Source: Clostridiales bacterium
Lineage (GTDB): Bacteria > Bacillota > Clostridia > Saccharofermentanales > Saccharofermentanaceae
DNA length: 64,000 nucleotides
Reading direction: 5' to 3'
Assembly (NCBI GenBank): GCA_017480325.1
Contig: JAFVAY010000015.1
Coordinates: 1 to 64,000, forward strand
Shown here: in pieces, positions 34,404-43,490 of the stretch
Layout of the letters: each line of letters begins with the position of its first letter
Position numbering within the stretch: the first letter of the stretch is position 1
Made by a program: the position numbers and the translations under genes
The notes under the pieces: generated by a model
What the model was told of the DNA's origin: nothing
What the model saw: the letters and a program-made list of their open reading frames with translations, nothing else
Database searches by the model: none

Positions 34404-35096
34404 ATGACCGAAGAAGAGATCGTAGAGGAATTATATAAGCTTCAGGATGTGGGCTATGGGGATATGCAGAAGAAGATCATCCCCACCGTCGATCCGGAAC
34501 GAATCATCGGAGTCAGGACGCCGGCGCTTAGAAATCTTGCCAAGATGATCTATAAGGATAAGAGCAACGACACTGAAGAATTCCTTCGTGAGCTGCCACA
34601 TAAGCTTTTCGAAGAGGATCAGTTGCATGCCTTCATCATCTCCCAGGAGAAGGAGTTCGACAGATGCATCGCCGAAGTCGAGGCCTTCCTGCCGTATGTG
34701 GACAATTGGGCAACATGCGATCAGATGTCACCGAAGGCGTTTAAGAAGGACCCGAAGTTGCTCCTCCCCTATATCGATAAATGGCTCAAATCAGACCACA
34801 TCTATACAGTAAGGTTCGCCATCGGGATGCTGATGGCGCATTTCCTGGATGAGCGCTTCGAGCTTAAATATCCCAAGAAGGTCGCCACTATAAAATCCGA
34901 CGAATACTACGTTAATATGATGATAGCGTGGTATTTCGCGACGGCGCTCGCTAAGCAGTATGAGAATGTGCTTCCCTTCATTGAAGGGAAAAAGCTTGAT
35001 AAATGGACTCACAACAAGACGATACAGAAGAGCATCGAGAGCTACCGCATCACCGACGAACAGAAAGCTCATCTTAGAAGCTTGAAACTTCGATAA
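34404..35096 (+). CDS. DNA alkylation repair protein, AlkD-like
   Basis: About 230 residues, all alpha-helical HEAT-like repeats. Family marks are 'RTPALRNLAKMIYKD' (about 30-45), 'VDNWATCDQMSPKAF' (about 95-110) and 'WYFATALAKQYE' (about 175). AlkD-type DNA glycosylases remove bulky or positively charged alkylated bases. The ATG at 34404 has AAGGAG 8 nt upstream and the gene follows the nuclease-like gene by 14 bp, so the two are probably co-transcribed. It could be a non-catalytic member of the HEAT-repeat family. Confidence 0.9.
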   Translation: MTEEEIVEELYKLQDVGYGDMQKKIIPTVDPERIIGVRTPALRNLAKMIYKDKSNDTEEFLRELPHKLFEEDQLHAFIISQEKEFDRCIAEVEAFLPYVDNWATCDQMSPKAFKKDPKLLLPYIDKWLKSDHIYTVRFAIGMLMAHFLDERFELKYPKKVATIKSDEYYVNMMIAWYFATALAKQYENVLPFIEGKKLDKWTHNKTIQKSIESYRITDEQKAHLRSLKLR

Positions 35097-35114
35097 TGTG
35101 ATAGAATTATTGAC

Positions 35115-36269
35115 ATGGAAATGAATTTTACCTTTTTCTATGTCGAAGCCAATATAGTATGTATCATCATTCTCGCTATGATACTTCTAAGAAGCTGGGG
35201 TAAAGTCGATCGCCAGCAAAAGCAGCGTATATTCGACGGTATCGTAATCTCGCACATCTGCTACTTTATATGCGATATCTTCTGGGTTCAGATACTCAAT
35301 AATGCACTTCCCCACACCAGAGTTCTGGCATCGATCGTCAACATCCTCAATGCCGATCTTCTAAGCAGCATTACCTGCTTCTGGTTTGTTTACGTCGAAT
35401 TGTCACAGGGCGAGAAATATATCGTAAGCTCCAAGGGACGAGGAATAGCATCGCTCCCGGCTCTTCTCGAGGTCTTGATCATGATCGTGTTGTTCATCTT
35501 CTTTAACGACAAGGTCCTCGATGAGGATAACGCGCCTACGGCACTTTATTATGTGCTTTTCGTAGCGATACCTGCTATCTATGTGGCGGCAGCGGCTTCC
35601 AGATCCCTCTCAAGAGCAATTAAGAAGGAAAACTATGCTTATCGCTTCCAGTACATTCTGTGGGCAGTGTACCCAATGATCGTCACCGTGATAGGTATTC
35701 TCCAGACTCTGTGGCTTAATGCGCCGCTGTTCTGCTTCGGCAGCGTCATAACACTTCTTTATGTCTATATGGTCTCCACTGATGACCTCATATCCATGGA
35801 TCCTCTTACGAAGCTTAATAACAGAGCACAGCTGAGAAGATATCTTGCCACGGAGATCGCGGGCAACACTCACTATGTCATGATGATGGATCTTAACAAG
35901 TTCAAGCACATCAACGATAAATACGGGCATATGGAGGGAGACATCGCGATCCAGAGGACTGCTGATGCGCTGAGATCTGCCTGCTCGGAGAACCAACTTA
36001 GACCCTTCATCGCCAGGTACGGCGGAGACGAATTCATTATAATCGCCAAGACTAACGACGAGAATAAGATCAGAGAGCTGGCTGACAGAATATCCGCGAA
36101 GCTTATCGAGCTTAACAAAGAATCCGGCGCTCCCTACGAATTATCCGCCAGTATAGGCTACTCAAGCTACAACGGCGATATAGCAGAATTTCCGTCAGCC
36201 TTAAGCAAGGCCGATGAAGCCCTGTACATCAACAAAGCCATGTCTCATGCTGAGGCGGCAGAAATCTGA
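35115..36269 (+). CDS. Membrane diguanylate cyclase (GGDEF)
   Basis: The protein has 384 residues. Six or seven predicted membrane helices fill residues 5-215, followed by a GGDEF domain (about 225-380) starting 'DPLTKLNNRAQL' with 'MDLNKFKHINDKYGH' and an intact RYGGDEF. No RxxD inhibitory site is apparent. It would make c-di-GMP in response to a signal sensed in or across the membrane. The gene lies 18 bp after the alkD-like gene on the same strand and is convergent with the following DUF4214 gene. It is the second c-di-GMP synthase within 6 kb. Confidence 0.9.
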   Translation: MEMNFTFFYVEANIVCIIILAMILLRSWGKVDRQQKQRIFDGIVISHICYFICDIFWVQILNNALPHTRVLASIVNILNADLLSSITCFWFVYVELSQGEKYIVSSKGRGIASLPALLEVLIMIVLFIFFNDKVLDEDNAPTALYYVLFVAIPAIYVAAAASRSLSRAIKKENYAYRFQYILWAVYPMIVTVIGILQTLWLNAPLFCFGSVITLLYVYMVSTDDLISMDPLTKLNNRAQLRRYLATEIAGNTHYVMMMDLNKFKHINDKYGHMEGDIAIQRTADALRSACSENQLRPFIARYGGDEFIIIAKTNDENKIRELADRISAKLIELNKESGAPYELSASIGYSSYNGDIAEFPSALSKADEALYINKAMSHAEAAEI

Positions 36270-36284
36270 GCTTAAAGCATCCCC

Positions 36285-37349
36285 TTAAGGCGTGTAGTAA
36301 TCTGCAGTGTAAGCCGTAGGCACCATGAAGCACAGATTGTTATCCTCTATGCATCCGGTGTCGATGGTGTAGGTTACGCCGTTATAGTCCATCTCACCCC
36401 AGAAATGGCGATTGCCTCCGATACGGCCCTGAACCATACGGACATCGTAGCCCAGATAGGACATCATGGCGAGAAGCGCACCGTTATACTGGACGCACTG
36501 TCCGAGACGGTAATTGAAGATGGCATCAGCATAGCTCTTACCCGATATCTGCGCCCAGGCCCCGCCACTGCTGGCATAATGTACGTTAAGTCTGATCCAC
36601 AGCGCCGTATACTGAAGCTTCTGAAGATCGCTCCACCCGGGTCTGAAGTGCTCGTTCGCGAACCTCTGGCAGATCGCGTAGTCGTTGGCAGATACGGTAA
36701 CCGTTCCGGTCTGAGCGCCGTTCTTCATGAACATGGGATACGAGCCGCGGGGTGTAGTATCAGTATGACTCGCGAAAATCCCCGGAACACCTTCATCCCA
36801 CAGATCCTCGGAGAAGCTTCTAAAGAACAGCTCAACCCTGCCGTAACCCGCGGGAACATCGATGTGATCTCCGGGATTTACTCCGTAGGATATGCACTTG
36901 TTTCTGAATTCCTCAGAATCGGCAAATCCGTTAAAGAGGGTTGAGATGGAGCCGTCTGAATAGCAGATACGATCCCACCAATAGTAGAAGCCGTCCATAT
37001 CAGGCTGTCTGTTAAGAAATACGAGGTAGAACCTCTCGATAGTCTCATCGGAATAGCTGTTAAGGCACTTATCGAGGAACTCGGGACTATAGAAGAAGCC
37101 ATAAGCCGCCTGCTTACCGGAGATCTGACCGCTGGACAGCTTCTGACACCAGTCCTCAAGTCCTGTAGGGTCCGGTTCACGACCGAGGCACTCGGAATAA
37201 AGCGCCGTTACGAAGCTTCTGATCCCGCCGTCGTCGGCGCGAACAATTCTGATGCTGTCATTCGGATTGATCCCCGGGAAGAAGCTTAGAACAATGACAG
37301 CTGCGACGATGATCGCGGCAAGGGCTCTTAATGATTTCTTAGTAGTCAT
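36285..37349 (-). CDS. Secreted DUF4214 and transglutaminase-like protein
   Basis: The protein has 354 residues. An N-terminal signal sequence (about 1-25) is followed by a DUF4214 domain (about 45-150) with the repeated 'FVTALYSECLGREPD..G...W' and 'FYLVFLNRQPDMDG' blocks. A transglutaminase-like core follows (about 225-345) with Cys in RLGQCVQYNGALLAM, His in NRHFWGEM and Asp in TIDTGC. DUF4214 is found in many exported Firmicute proteins and may bind the cell surface. The catalytic triad looks complete, so a peptidase or cross-linking function outside the cell is likely. Shares the fold with the trio at 55371-59310 but not their Ig-like repeats. Confidence 0.85.
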   Translation of the reverse strand: MTTKKSLRALAAIIVAAVIVLSFFPGINPNDSIRIVRADDGGIRSFVTALYSECLGREPDPTGLEDWCQKLSSGQISGKQAAYGFFYSPEFLDKCLNSYSDETIERFYLVFLNRQPDMDGFYYWWDRICYSDGSISTLFNGFADSEEFRNKCISYGVNPGDHIDVPAGYGRVELFFRSFSEDLWDEGVPGIFASHTDTTPRGSYPMFMKNGAQTGTVTVSANDYAICQRFANEHFRPGWSDLQKLQYTALWIRLNVHYASSGGAWAQISGKSYADAIFNYRLGQCVQYNGALLAMMSYLGYDVRMVQGRIGGNRHFWGEMDYNGVTYTIDTGCIEDNNLCFMVPTAYTADYYTP

Positions 37350-37362
37350 ATCACGTCACCTC

Positions 37363-38604
37363 TCAGACACTACTGTTATTCCTTCTATATACCGAAGATG
37401 CAATAGAAATATCAACATCACTATATGGGATCAGCATCGCCTGGAAGGCGTGATAAAGATCCGACTTACCGGGCCACACAGTCCCCTTAAGTTTATTATT
37501 CTCATCAAGCTGGTGATACCACGAGCCACAGGAGTGATCAAGCACGGTCTCGTCCAGATATCTCATGAACATCTCATAATCATCAGCGTATTTAGGATTA
37601 TTCGTGATCCTATAAAGCACCGCCGAGGTATTGATCGCCTCCGCCAAGGTCCAGTGCATACGGTCGTGAACAACAGGCTTACCGTCCCAATCCGTGGTGT
37701 AGACAATTCCGGGGGCACCGTCCGCATTCCAAGCATCGGCTACAGCGCGATCATAAAGCTTACAGGCAGCGATAACATAAGGCGCTACATTAGCCGATAC
37801 GAGGCCAAAGGAAGCCGTAGCACACTGTGCTATAAGACGTGCCCATTCGATACCGTGTCCGGGAGTGGCACCATAGGGCTTGAAGGGATCATCCGGCTTC
37901 TCCTTATTCATATTAAGCTGAGGCTCCCATGTATCGCTGAAGTGCTCTGGGATACGATAGCCGTTATCAGCCGCCCAGCCGATGACACGATCAATTATCC
38001 GACCTGCTCTGACTCGATACCTGATATCCCCTGTGGCATCCGCCAGCGCCAGAAAAGCCTCAACGGTATGCATATTCGCATTGATCCCGCGATAGGTATC
38101 GAGAACGGTGAACTCCGTATTCCATGTATCACAGGACAGGCCCTCTTCCTCGTTCCAGAACCTCTCGTCGTATATCCTGACAGCAGCCTCCAGAAGCTCG
38201 TCTGCGCCGTCGACGCCTGCAAGCTTCGCGCTTGTAGCCGCCAATATAACGAAGGCGTGAGCATAGCACTGCTTATCCGGAAGAGGAACATTATCCTTCG
38301 TAAGTCCTGCATACCAGCCGCCGTTTACTTCATCCTTAAGCTCACCGTTAAGGCCTCTGATTGCCGCCTCTGCAAGAGCCCTGCTCTTCTCATCTCCCAG
38401 CATGCATCCGATGCTGTACACATGAGCCATGCGCGACGTGATCCAGGTCTCCCTCGGTCTATCAGTCCACGGCGTACCGTCATCACCTAAGTAATAGCTC
38501 CCTCCTCCGGGAGAAGGAAAAAGTCTTCCGAATTCCAAAAGAGCCTTCGCATTGGAATCCAAAAAGCTCTTATTCTCATATGTGTCGATAATATATTTAT
38601 TCAT
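37363..38604 (-). CDS. AGE-family sugar isomerase, mannose isomerase/YihS-like
   Basis: About 413 residues of (alpha/alpha)6 barrel in the N-acylglucosamine 2-epimerase superfamily. 'TWITSRMAHVYSIGCML' near residue 55, 'ANMHTVEAFLALADATG' near 175 and 'PGHGIEWARLIAQ' near 250 match YihS/mannose isomerase signatures with both catalytic His. The ATG at 38604 is chosen for its spacing from GAGG. It follows the beta-mannosidase gene by 9 bp, so conversion of released mannose to fructose is the most natural role. Sulfoquinovose isomerase or cellobiose epimerase are alternatives. Confidence 0.85.
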   Translation of the reverse strand: MNKYIIDTYENKSFLDSNAKALLEFGRLFPSPGGGSYYLGDDGTPWTDRPRETWITSRMAHVYSIGCMLGDEKSRALAEAAIRGLNGELKDEVNGGWYAGLTKDNVPLPDKQCYAHAFVILAATSAKLAGVDGADELLEAAVRIYDERFWNEEEGLSCDTWNTEFTVLDTYRGINANMHTVEAFLALADATGDIRYRVRAGRIIDRVIGWAADNGYRIPEHFSDTWEPQLNMNKEKPDDPFKPYGATPGHGIEWARLIAQCATASFGLVSANVAPYVIAACKLYDRAVADAWNADGAPGIVYTTDWDGKPVVHDRMHWTLAEAINTSAVLYRITNNPKYADDYEMFMRYLDETVLDHSCGSWYHQLDENNKLKGTVWPGKSDLYHAFQAMLIPYSDVDISIASSVYRRNNSSV

Positions 38605-38613
38605 AGGCATACC

Positions 38614-41022
38614 TCATCTTATGGAATACACACTTCTCACCTTAAGCCCCGCAGGCGATCCCTCCAGAAGCTTAACTCTCTTCTCCTCCGCATTAAGGTC
38701 GAAGAAATTATCCGAGAGAACAAGATCGTCATTGTCATTCTCGATCTTAACACCCTTGGCATACGCCTTCGCCTTCACGACTATCTCATCACCCTCCAGC
38801 CTTACCGTCAATTCCGGGTCCTCGAATCTGAAATGCTTCGGCGGGGAGAACAACACGGTTCCTTCACCTGCTATCTTTCCATTTTCCTCCAGCTGATAGC
38901 TTACGTAATTCTCATATAGCTTAGCCTCAGGAAGCTCAACCTTCGTCATCCATATCGCAGACATCGCCTCGACGGTTACCTCTTCCTCGCGAGCCTCGAT
39001 AACGCTTCCTGAAGCTTCACGAAGCTGCCAAAGCACGCGACACCTATGAGACTCGAAGGTATCGTTTACAAGATTAAGACGAATAGACCTGATAACAGGA
39101 GATGGCTCTGCGTTTACATTCATACTGTGAGTAAGAAGCCCCTGCTCCTCGCAGGAAAGCATAAGCGGCGCGAAAAAGCGTTTTGCATAATAATGGAGAG
39201 CCTTGAGCCTGCCGTAATAATCAACAGAGGACCATGACGCCACAGGCCAGCAGTCATTAAGCTGCCAGTATATCGCACCCATACATCGCCCACGGTTACG
39301 CCTCAGGTGCTCGACACCGTACCTAATCGCCTCCGCCTGAAGAAGCTGTGAAGCATAGATAAGCGTATCAAAGTCATTGGGATATAGGAAGGTCTGCTCC
39401 ATATAGTTCATTATCTTCCCGTTGGCCGCCGCGTTACGCTGATGCTTTTCCATGATATGAGAGAAAACATTACGATCAGACGGGAGCGTGAAGGTCTCGA
39501 TAGTCTTAAGTGAAGGGAAGGACTGGAAGCCGAACTCCGACAGATACCGGAAGTAGAATTTACGATATTCTGTGAAGGGCTTGTTGCCGTGCCACACATC
39601 CCAGTAGTGAACGTCACCGCGGTCAGGAGAATTGGGCTCATCGAAACCTCCTCCGCAGGATGGTGACGCCGGCCAGTAGAAGCGATCAGGATCCTCCCTC
39701 TTAATAATGTCAGGGAAAATCTCCTCGTACATCTTGATGTAGTCGTCCTTGATACGCGGGTCAGCGTGAGCTCCCCACTCCCCTTCCTTGACGAACATCT
39801 CCATCTCGTTATTCCCGCACCACAGACCCAGGCTGGCGTGATGCCTCAAGCGCCTCACATTGTCCTGAACCTCTGCCTTAATGCTATCCTCGAACTCGGG
39901 CGTCAGCCTGTAGTTGGCACAGGCAAACATCAGATCCTGCCACACTATAAGCCCCAGCTCGTCGCAGATATCGTAGAAATCGTCAGACGGATACAGTCCT
40001 CCGCCCCAGACACGAACAGCATTGAAATTCGCTTCCTTGCAGCGCATCAGAAGCCGGCGCGTCCTGTCATAATTCGTTCGTGCGAGAATGTTGTCCTCGG
40101 GGATATAATCCGCCCCCATGGCGAAAACCTTAACCCCATTTATCACATGACAGAACTCACTTCCGAACTCATCGGATGCCGTGCTCATGGTAAGTGTACG
40201 AAGCCCTATCCTCCTGCTCCAGGTATCAAGTATAGAACCGTCGTCATCCACAAGATCAACGGTAACCTTATATAGAGGCTGTTCACCCATATTGTTGGGC
40301 CACCAAAGCCTCGGATGATCAATCCTCGTGCCGTCTATCCGATTGCCGTCAGGATCTTCTATGGTAACTTTAACGGGCTCCTGATCGGTCTCGATCTTAA
40401 GCTCGACAGATGACATATCCTCATTAAACACCTGTCGCACATAGACGTTTCTGAGGAAATTCTTATTGACCTTAAGAAGCTCCACCTCTCTCCACAGGCC
40501 AATATCCGGGAGCCTCGGTCCCCAATCCCAGCCGAACATATAATGAGCTTTACGAATAAAGGGAAATCCTCTCATGGCATCTTCGGTGCCCAATATGAGA
40601 GGATCCTCCCTATGCATTCTTGCTATATATTCTGTCGGCGAATGTATGCTTATAAGAAGCTCGTTCTCATCCTTAAGAAGAGACTTAACATCAAAGTCCC
40701 AGGTACGGTGCATGTTATCAACATATGCGAGCTTCGTATCGTTAAGATATATATCCGCCAAAGTATCGATACCGTTAAAGCGGAGTATGACTTCATCACA
40801 GCTTTGGAGATCATCCTGATCTACCTTAAAGCGTCCGCGATACCGGAAGTCATTCCTCATGAGCTCCAGAGCCGCATCTTCATTATCACGCCAGTAGGGA
40901 TCGTCAAGCCTTCCGGCATTGATAAGATCGTTATAGACAGAGCCCGGGACTGAAGTAGGAATCAACTCCTCCTGCCCCATCATTTGTAATGTCCAATCTA
41001 TCTTCGCATTTAACGCTCTCAT
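38614..41022 (-). CDS. GH2 beta-mannosidase
   Basis: This 802-residue multi-domain enzyme has an N-terminal galactose-binding-like sandwich, an immunoglobulin-like domain and a TIM barrel. The acid/base Glu is in LWCGNNEMEMF (about 390) and the nucleophile Glu in YLSEFGFQSFPS (about 480), the pattern typical of beta-mannosidases rather than beta-galactosidases. It hydrolyses terminal beta-mannose from manno-oligosaccharides in the cytosol, as no signal peptide is present. It is upstream of the mannose isomerase gene, and together they make a minimal mannan-oligomer pathway. A TATAAT 8 nt before the ATG and lack of a ribosome binding site hint at leaderless translation. Confidence 0.93.
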   Translation of the reverse strand: MRALNAKIDWTLQMMGQEELIPTSVPGSVYNDLINAGRLDDPYWRDNEDAALELMRNDFRYRGRFKVDQDDLQSCDEVILRFNGIDTLADIYLNDTKLAYVDNMHRTWDFDVKSLLKDENELLISIHSPTEYIARMHREDPLILGTEDAMRGFPFIRKAHYMFGWDWGPRLPDIGLWREVELLKVNKNFLRNVYVRQVFNEDMSSVELKIETDQEPVKVTIEDPDGNRIDGTRIDHPRLWWPNNMGEQPLYKVTVDLVDDDGSILDTWSRRIGLRTLTMSTASDEFGSEFCHVINGVKVFAMGADYIPEDNILARTNYDRTRRLLMRCKEANFNAVRVWGGGLYPSDDFYDICDELGLIVWQDLMFACANYRLTPEFEDSIKAEVQDNVRRLRHHASLGLWCGNNEMEMFVKEGEWGAHADPRIKDDYIKMYEEIFPDIIKREDPDRFYWPASPSCGGGFDEPNSPDRGDVHYWDVWHGNKPFTEYRKFYFRYLSEFGFQSFPSLKTIETFTLPSDRNVFSHIMEKHQRNAAANGKIMNYMEQTFLYPNDFDTLIYASQLLQAEAIRYGVEHLRRNRGRCMGAIYWQLNDCWPVASWSSVDYYGRLKALHYYAKRFFAPLMLSCEEQGLLTHSMNVNAEPSPVIRSIRLNLVNDTFESHRCRVLWQLREASGSVIEAREEEVTVEAMSAIWMTKVELPEAKLYENYVSYQLEENGKIAGEGTVLFSPPKHFRFEDPELTVRLEGDEIVVKAKAYAKGVKIENDNDDLVLSDNFFDLNAEEKRVKLLEGSPAGLKVRSVYSIR

Positions 41023-41036
41023 ACAAGGTAATTATA
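41022..41036 (-). promoter_or_regulatory. TATAAT box placed for a leaderless beta-mannosidase mRNA
   Basis: A perfect TATAAT on the minus strand (41036-41031) is only 8 nt from the beta-mannosidase ATG (41022), and no Shine-Dalgarno sequence is seen. No clear -35 is recognisable at 16-18 bp, so the promoter is uncertain. Confidence 0.35.
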
Positions 41037-41861
41037 TCACCGCGCGAGCAGACTAACATCACCTGACGAAGTATTAATATTCATTACGGATGATCCGTCA
41101 CCGCTGACGTATGCTCCATCGATCCTCGAGAAGGACAGCTCATAATTGAACTCACCGCTGCTTGTCTCGACGTTGGCAGTAACATCGGCATCCTCCGGAA
41201 GATATACGGTAACATCGCCGGATGAAGCATCGATATCAAGCTTGTCGGTAGCTATAATCTCAGCGGTGATACTGCCTGATGAAGTATTAATGCTTATGTT
41301 CTCACTCTCCCTCTCCTGGTTAAGATACACTGATCCGGAGGATGCCTCGAGATTTATGTTATCTGCGCTTCCGTTAACCTCGATAGCACCTGAAGATGAA
41401 CTCACGTTTATATCACCGGAAGTGATGTCACTGCAGTAGAAGGACCCGGATGAGATCTCCACGAGAAGTGTGTCGAGAAGCTGCGACTCGGGGACTACGA
41501 TCTCCAGTTCCTTCTCGATATTATTAAGATCAATGCTCTTAGATGACGCGCAGAATCTGACATAGAGGGTAGAGCCGTCAACCCATGTGTGAACCATCTG
41601 TTCATCATCAAGCTCCTTGTTCGCGGTCTCCGTTATCGTGACCTCATCGGTATCGCTTCCTATAAGTCTCACGTCACCTGACACGTAATCGATATTGATG
41701 CTGTCGATAGTCTCAGTGATCTCGCGATCCCCTGCGGTATATTTATCCGCATTCTCGTAGGTGTAGTAGGTATTGTTAATTAAATTCATCGAGCATCCGG
41801 TAAGAAAGACTGATGATACAGCCAATACTGCACAGATTCTCAGTAAGTTATACTTTTTCAT
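41037..41861 (-). CDS. DUF4097-type beta-repeat lipoprotein
   Basis: The protein has 274 residues. Signal sequence with lipobox FLTGC (Cys23). From about residue 55 the protein is built of short Ser/Asp-rich beta strands (SSGDVT, SSGSIT, SSGEF and similar) characteristic of DUF4097/adhesin-like beta-helix proteins. It starts within the end of the zinc-finger membrane protein gene (14 bp overlap) and belongs to an ECF sigma operon. Proteins of this type are commonly part of cell-envelope stress operons (LiaG-like). It may sense or stabilise the envelope, but its molecular function is not known. Confidence 0.85.
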   Translation of the reverse strand: MKKYNLLRICAVLAVSSVFLTGCSMNLINNTYYTYENADKYTAGDREITETIDSINIDYVSGDVRLIGSDTDEVTITETANKELDDEQMVHTWVDGSTLYVRFCASSKSIDLNNIEKELEIVVPESQLLDTLLVEISSGSFYCSDITSGDINVSSSSGAIEVNGSADNINLEASSGSVYLNQERESENISINTSSGSITAEIIATDKLDIDASSGDVTVYLPEDADVTANVETSSGEFNYELSFSRIDGAYVSGDGSSVMNINTSSGDVSLLAR

Positions 41862-42816
41862 TTCTTTTCCCTTTCCTGGTCATTCCTATAACTATTCCTA
41901 TCACTGTAAGTAAAAGTCCCACGGCAAGTCCTATGATCATCATCAACGCAGTCGGCGCAGAACCTCTTACGACTCCTGTTGCACTTGCTATCTGTCCCGC
42001 AGCATTCAGCGCAAGCTTCACGGGAACATATGTCAACGAACTTATAAGTGCGACGGATATCCCGGTCTTGGCAAGGGCGTTTACGGGAAGATATCTTATA
42101 GCTGCAAACACTGCCCAGATTACAACCAGGAACGGAATACATATGCTTGCAGCCAGAGAGTTGTAGAGGGCGCTTTTTACGAACAACCCGATGCATAGCA
42201 TCATCAGGATAAAGGTCAGCGTGTATGCTCCCATGATAGCCAACCCCTTGGTGTTCTTAAGATACGAGTTGACCGGTCTTCTGCATACGATAAACGGCGC
42301 GAACAGCAGGGTCAATCCGAACAGCACAGAAGCTGCCGCTACGAAGAACCAATTCCCGCGTGTATAAATGCATATCACCGCCAAAAGAAGCATCACGCTG
42401 GCTGTGAAAGAAGTAATGGTAGTGAACATCTTATAACGCGGCACCATAAGCGGAACCACTGATAAAGTCGCCGGTATGAGCATCGAAGCCAATACTATGA
42501 AGAACCAGCTTAATCCGGAGCCCGCCGCTATATCGACTATAAGACATACCAGTATAGGCACTGCGAAGACCGCACCTACAATAGCTCCTGCCAGAGCGCT
42601 TTTACGCTTGAAGAACTTGGCCTGTGAATCTATTACTTCATTCTTCTCCTTTATGATCCTCTCATCTAGTGAAGTGTCGCTCATGGCACTTAGCAGCTTG
42701 CTGCACTTGGGGCACTCCCGAAGGTGCTCCTCGACTGCTCGCTTACTTACATCACTGCAGATGCCGTCTTTATACAGAGGAAGAAGATCGGAGATCATTT
42801 CACAATCATATTTCAT
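41848..42816 (-). CDS. Zinc-finger anti-sigma-like membrane protein
   Basis: The protein has 322 residues. The N-terminal HC2-type zinc finger (about 10-40) shows the H-x3-C-x2-C pattern in VEEHLRECPKCSKLL, known from anti-sigma factors that hold ECF sigma factors. Seven or eight predicted membrane helices follow from residue 75 on. The gene overlaps the sigma factor gene by 11 bp, the standard arrangement for a sigma/anti-sigma pair. It should keep the sigma factor inactive until an envelope signal releases it. The large multi-TM region is bigger than in classical one-TM anti-sigma factors. Confidence 0.87.
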   Translation of the reverse strand: MKYDCEMISDLLPLYKDGICSDVSKRAVEEHLRECPKCSKLLSAMSDTSLDERIIKEKNEVIDSQAKFFKRKSALAGAIVGAVFAVPILVCLIVDIAAGSGLSWFFIVLASMLIPATLSVVPLMVPRYKMFTTITSFTASVMLLLAVICIYTRGNWFFVAAASVLFGLTLLFAPFIVCRRPVNSYLKNTKGLAIMGAYTLTFILMMLCIGLFVKSALYNSLAASICIPFLVVIWAVFAAIRYLPVNALAKTGISVALISSLTYVPVKLALNAAGQIASATGVVRGSAPTALMMIIGLAVGLLLTVIGIVIGMTRKGKRNEKV

Positions 42817-43300
42817 TCTCGTTCATCCTTTCTTTGATCTTTACTTTGGCTCTGTGATACGTGACCCGGGCCCAGGTCTCGGTCTTTCCGAAGATAGAAC
42901 CGATTTCCGCATACGACAGCTCGCCGAAGACCCTAAGCTGAAACACCTCCTTATAAGGCTCCTCCAGCTGATGAAGTATCGCGTGGATACGAAGGGATGT
43001 ATCCTTGTCAGTAAGCTTCTCTTCGATACTCTTACCGGTATCGGGAAGCTCCTCCACAGGCGCTCCGTCCTCCCTCGAGTGACGTCTTATCTCGTCTACG
43101 AAAATATTTTTCGCGATGGCGCAGAGCCATGTGTAGCCGTCACTTTTACCCCTGAAGGCCTTGTCAGTCGATATCGCCCTGTAGAAGGTCTCCTGGGTTA
43201 TCTCCTCCGCATTACTACGGTCCTTGGCAAGTGTCATAACGTAGGAAAACACCTTCATGTAAAAGGCTTCGTAAAGCTTTTCTGCGGTATTTTTATCCAC
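42806..43300 (-). CDS. ECF-type RNA polymerase sigma factor
   Basis: The protein has 164 residues. Region 2 is seen in 'FYMKVFSYVMTLAKDRSNAEEITQETFYRAI' (about 12-45) and 'WLCAIAKNIFVDEIRR', and region 4 in 'VFQLRVFGELSYAEIGSIFGKTETWARVTYHRAKVKI' (about 115-155) with its helix-turn-helix. It directs transcription of an envelope-stress regulon. The gene heads a sigma/anti-sigma/lipoprotein operon and is preceded by a near-ideal ECF promoter (43334-43362), so it most likely activates its own operon. Confidence 0.95.
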   Translation of the reverse strand: MDKNTAEKLYEAFYMKVFSYVMTLAKDRSNAEEITQETFYRAISTDKAFRGKSDGYTWLCAIAKNIFVDEIRRHSREDGAPVEELPDTGKSIEEKLTDKDTSLRIHAILHQLEEPYKEVFQLRVFGELSYAEIGSIFGKTETWARVTYHRAKVKIKERMNENEI

Positions 43301-43333
43301 GTATCATGCGCACCTTTCTTGTGATCTCGTCTG

Positions 43334-43362
43334 TTAGACGGAGAAATTCAGGATTCGTTACA
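43334..43362 (-). promoter_or_regulatory. ECF sigma factor autoregulatory promoter
   Basis: On the minus strand TGTAAC (43362-43357) and CGTCTAA (43340-43334) are separated by exactly 16 bp, matching the common ECF promoter pattern of an AAC-containing -35 box and a CGTC -10 box. It lies about 34-62 bp before the sigma gene's ATG (43300). This is direct sequence support for positive autoregulation. Confidence 0.85.
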
Positions 43363-43396
43363 AGATTTATCGAGAAAAATTATTGAAGCTATTCGA

Positions 43397-43440
43397 CATC
43401 CTCATGGGAAGCGGTATATTCTTCCGAGATTAAGAGGATG
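43397..43440. other. Nested inverted repeat upstream of the ECF promoter
   Basis: CATCCTC (43397-43403) pairs with GAGGATG (43434-43440), with an inner GGAAG/CTTCC pair. It falls in the 190-bp gap between the sigma gene and the gene at 43491-43970. It may be part of a terminator for the upstream gene, but no U-run is seen; nothing else is recognisable in this gap besides the ECF promoter. Confidence 0.45.
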
Positions 43441-43490
43441 ACATAGTAATCCTGCCGCCGTGACAGATTAGCTGTTTATTTACTCAGGAA

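Noticed and set aside
37252..38490. Long 412-residue plus-strand frame
   Set aside because: Antisense to the mannose-isomerase-like gene, whose motifs are clear; composition (Arg/Ile-rich) is typical of a shadow frame.
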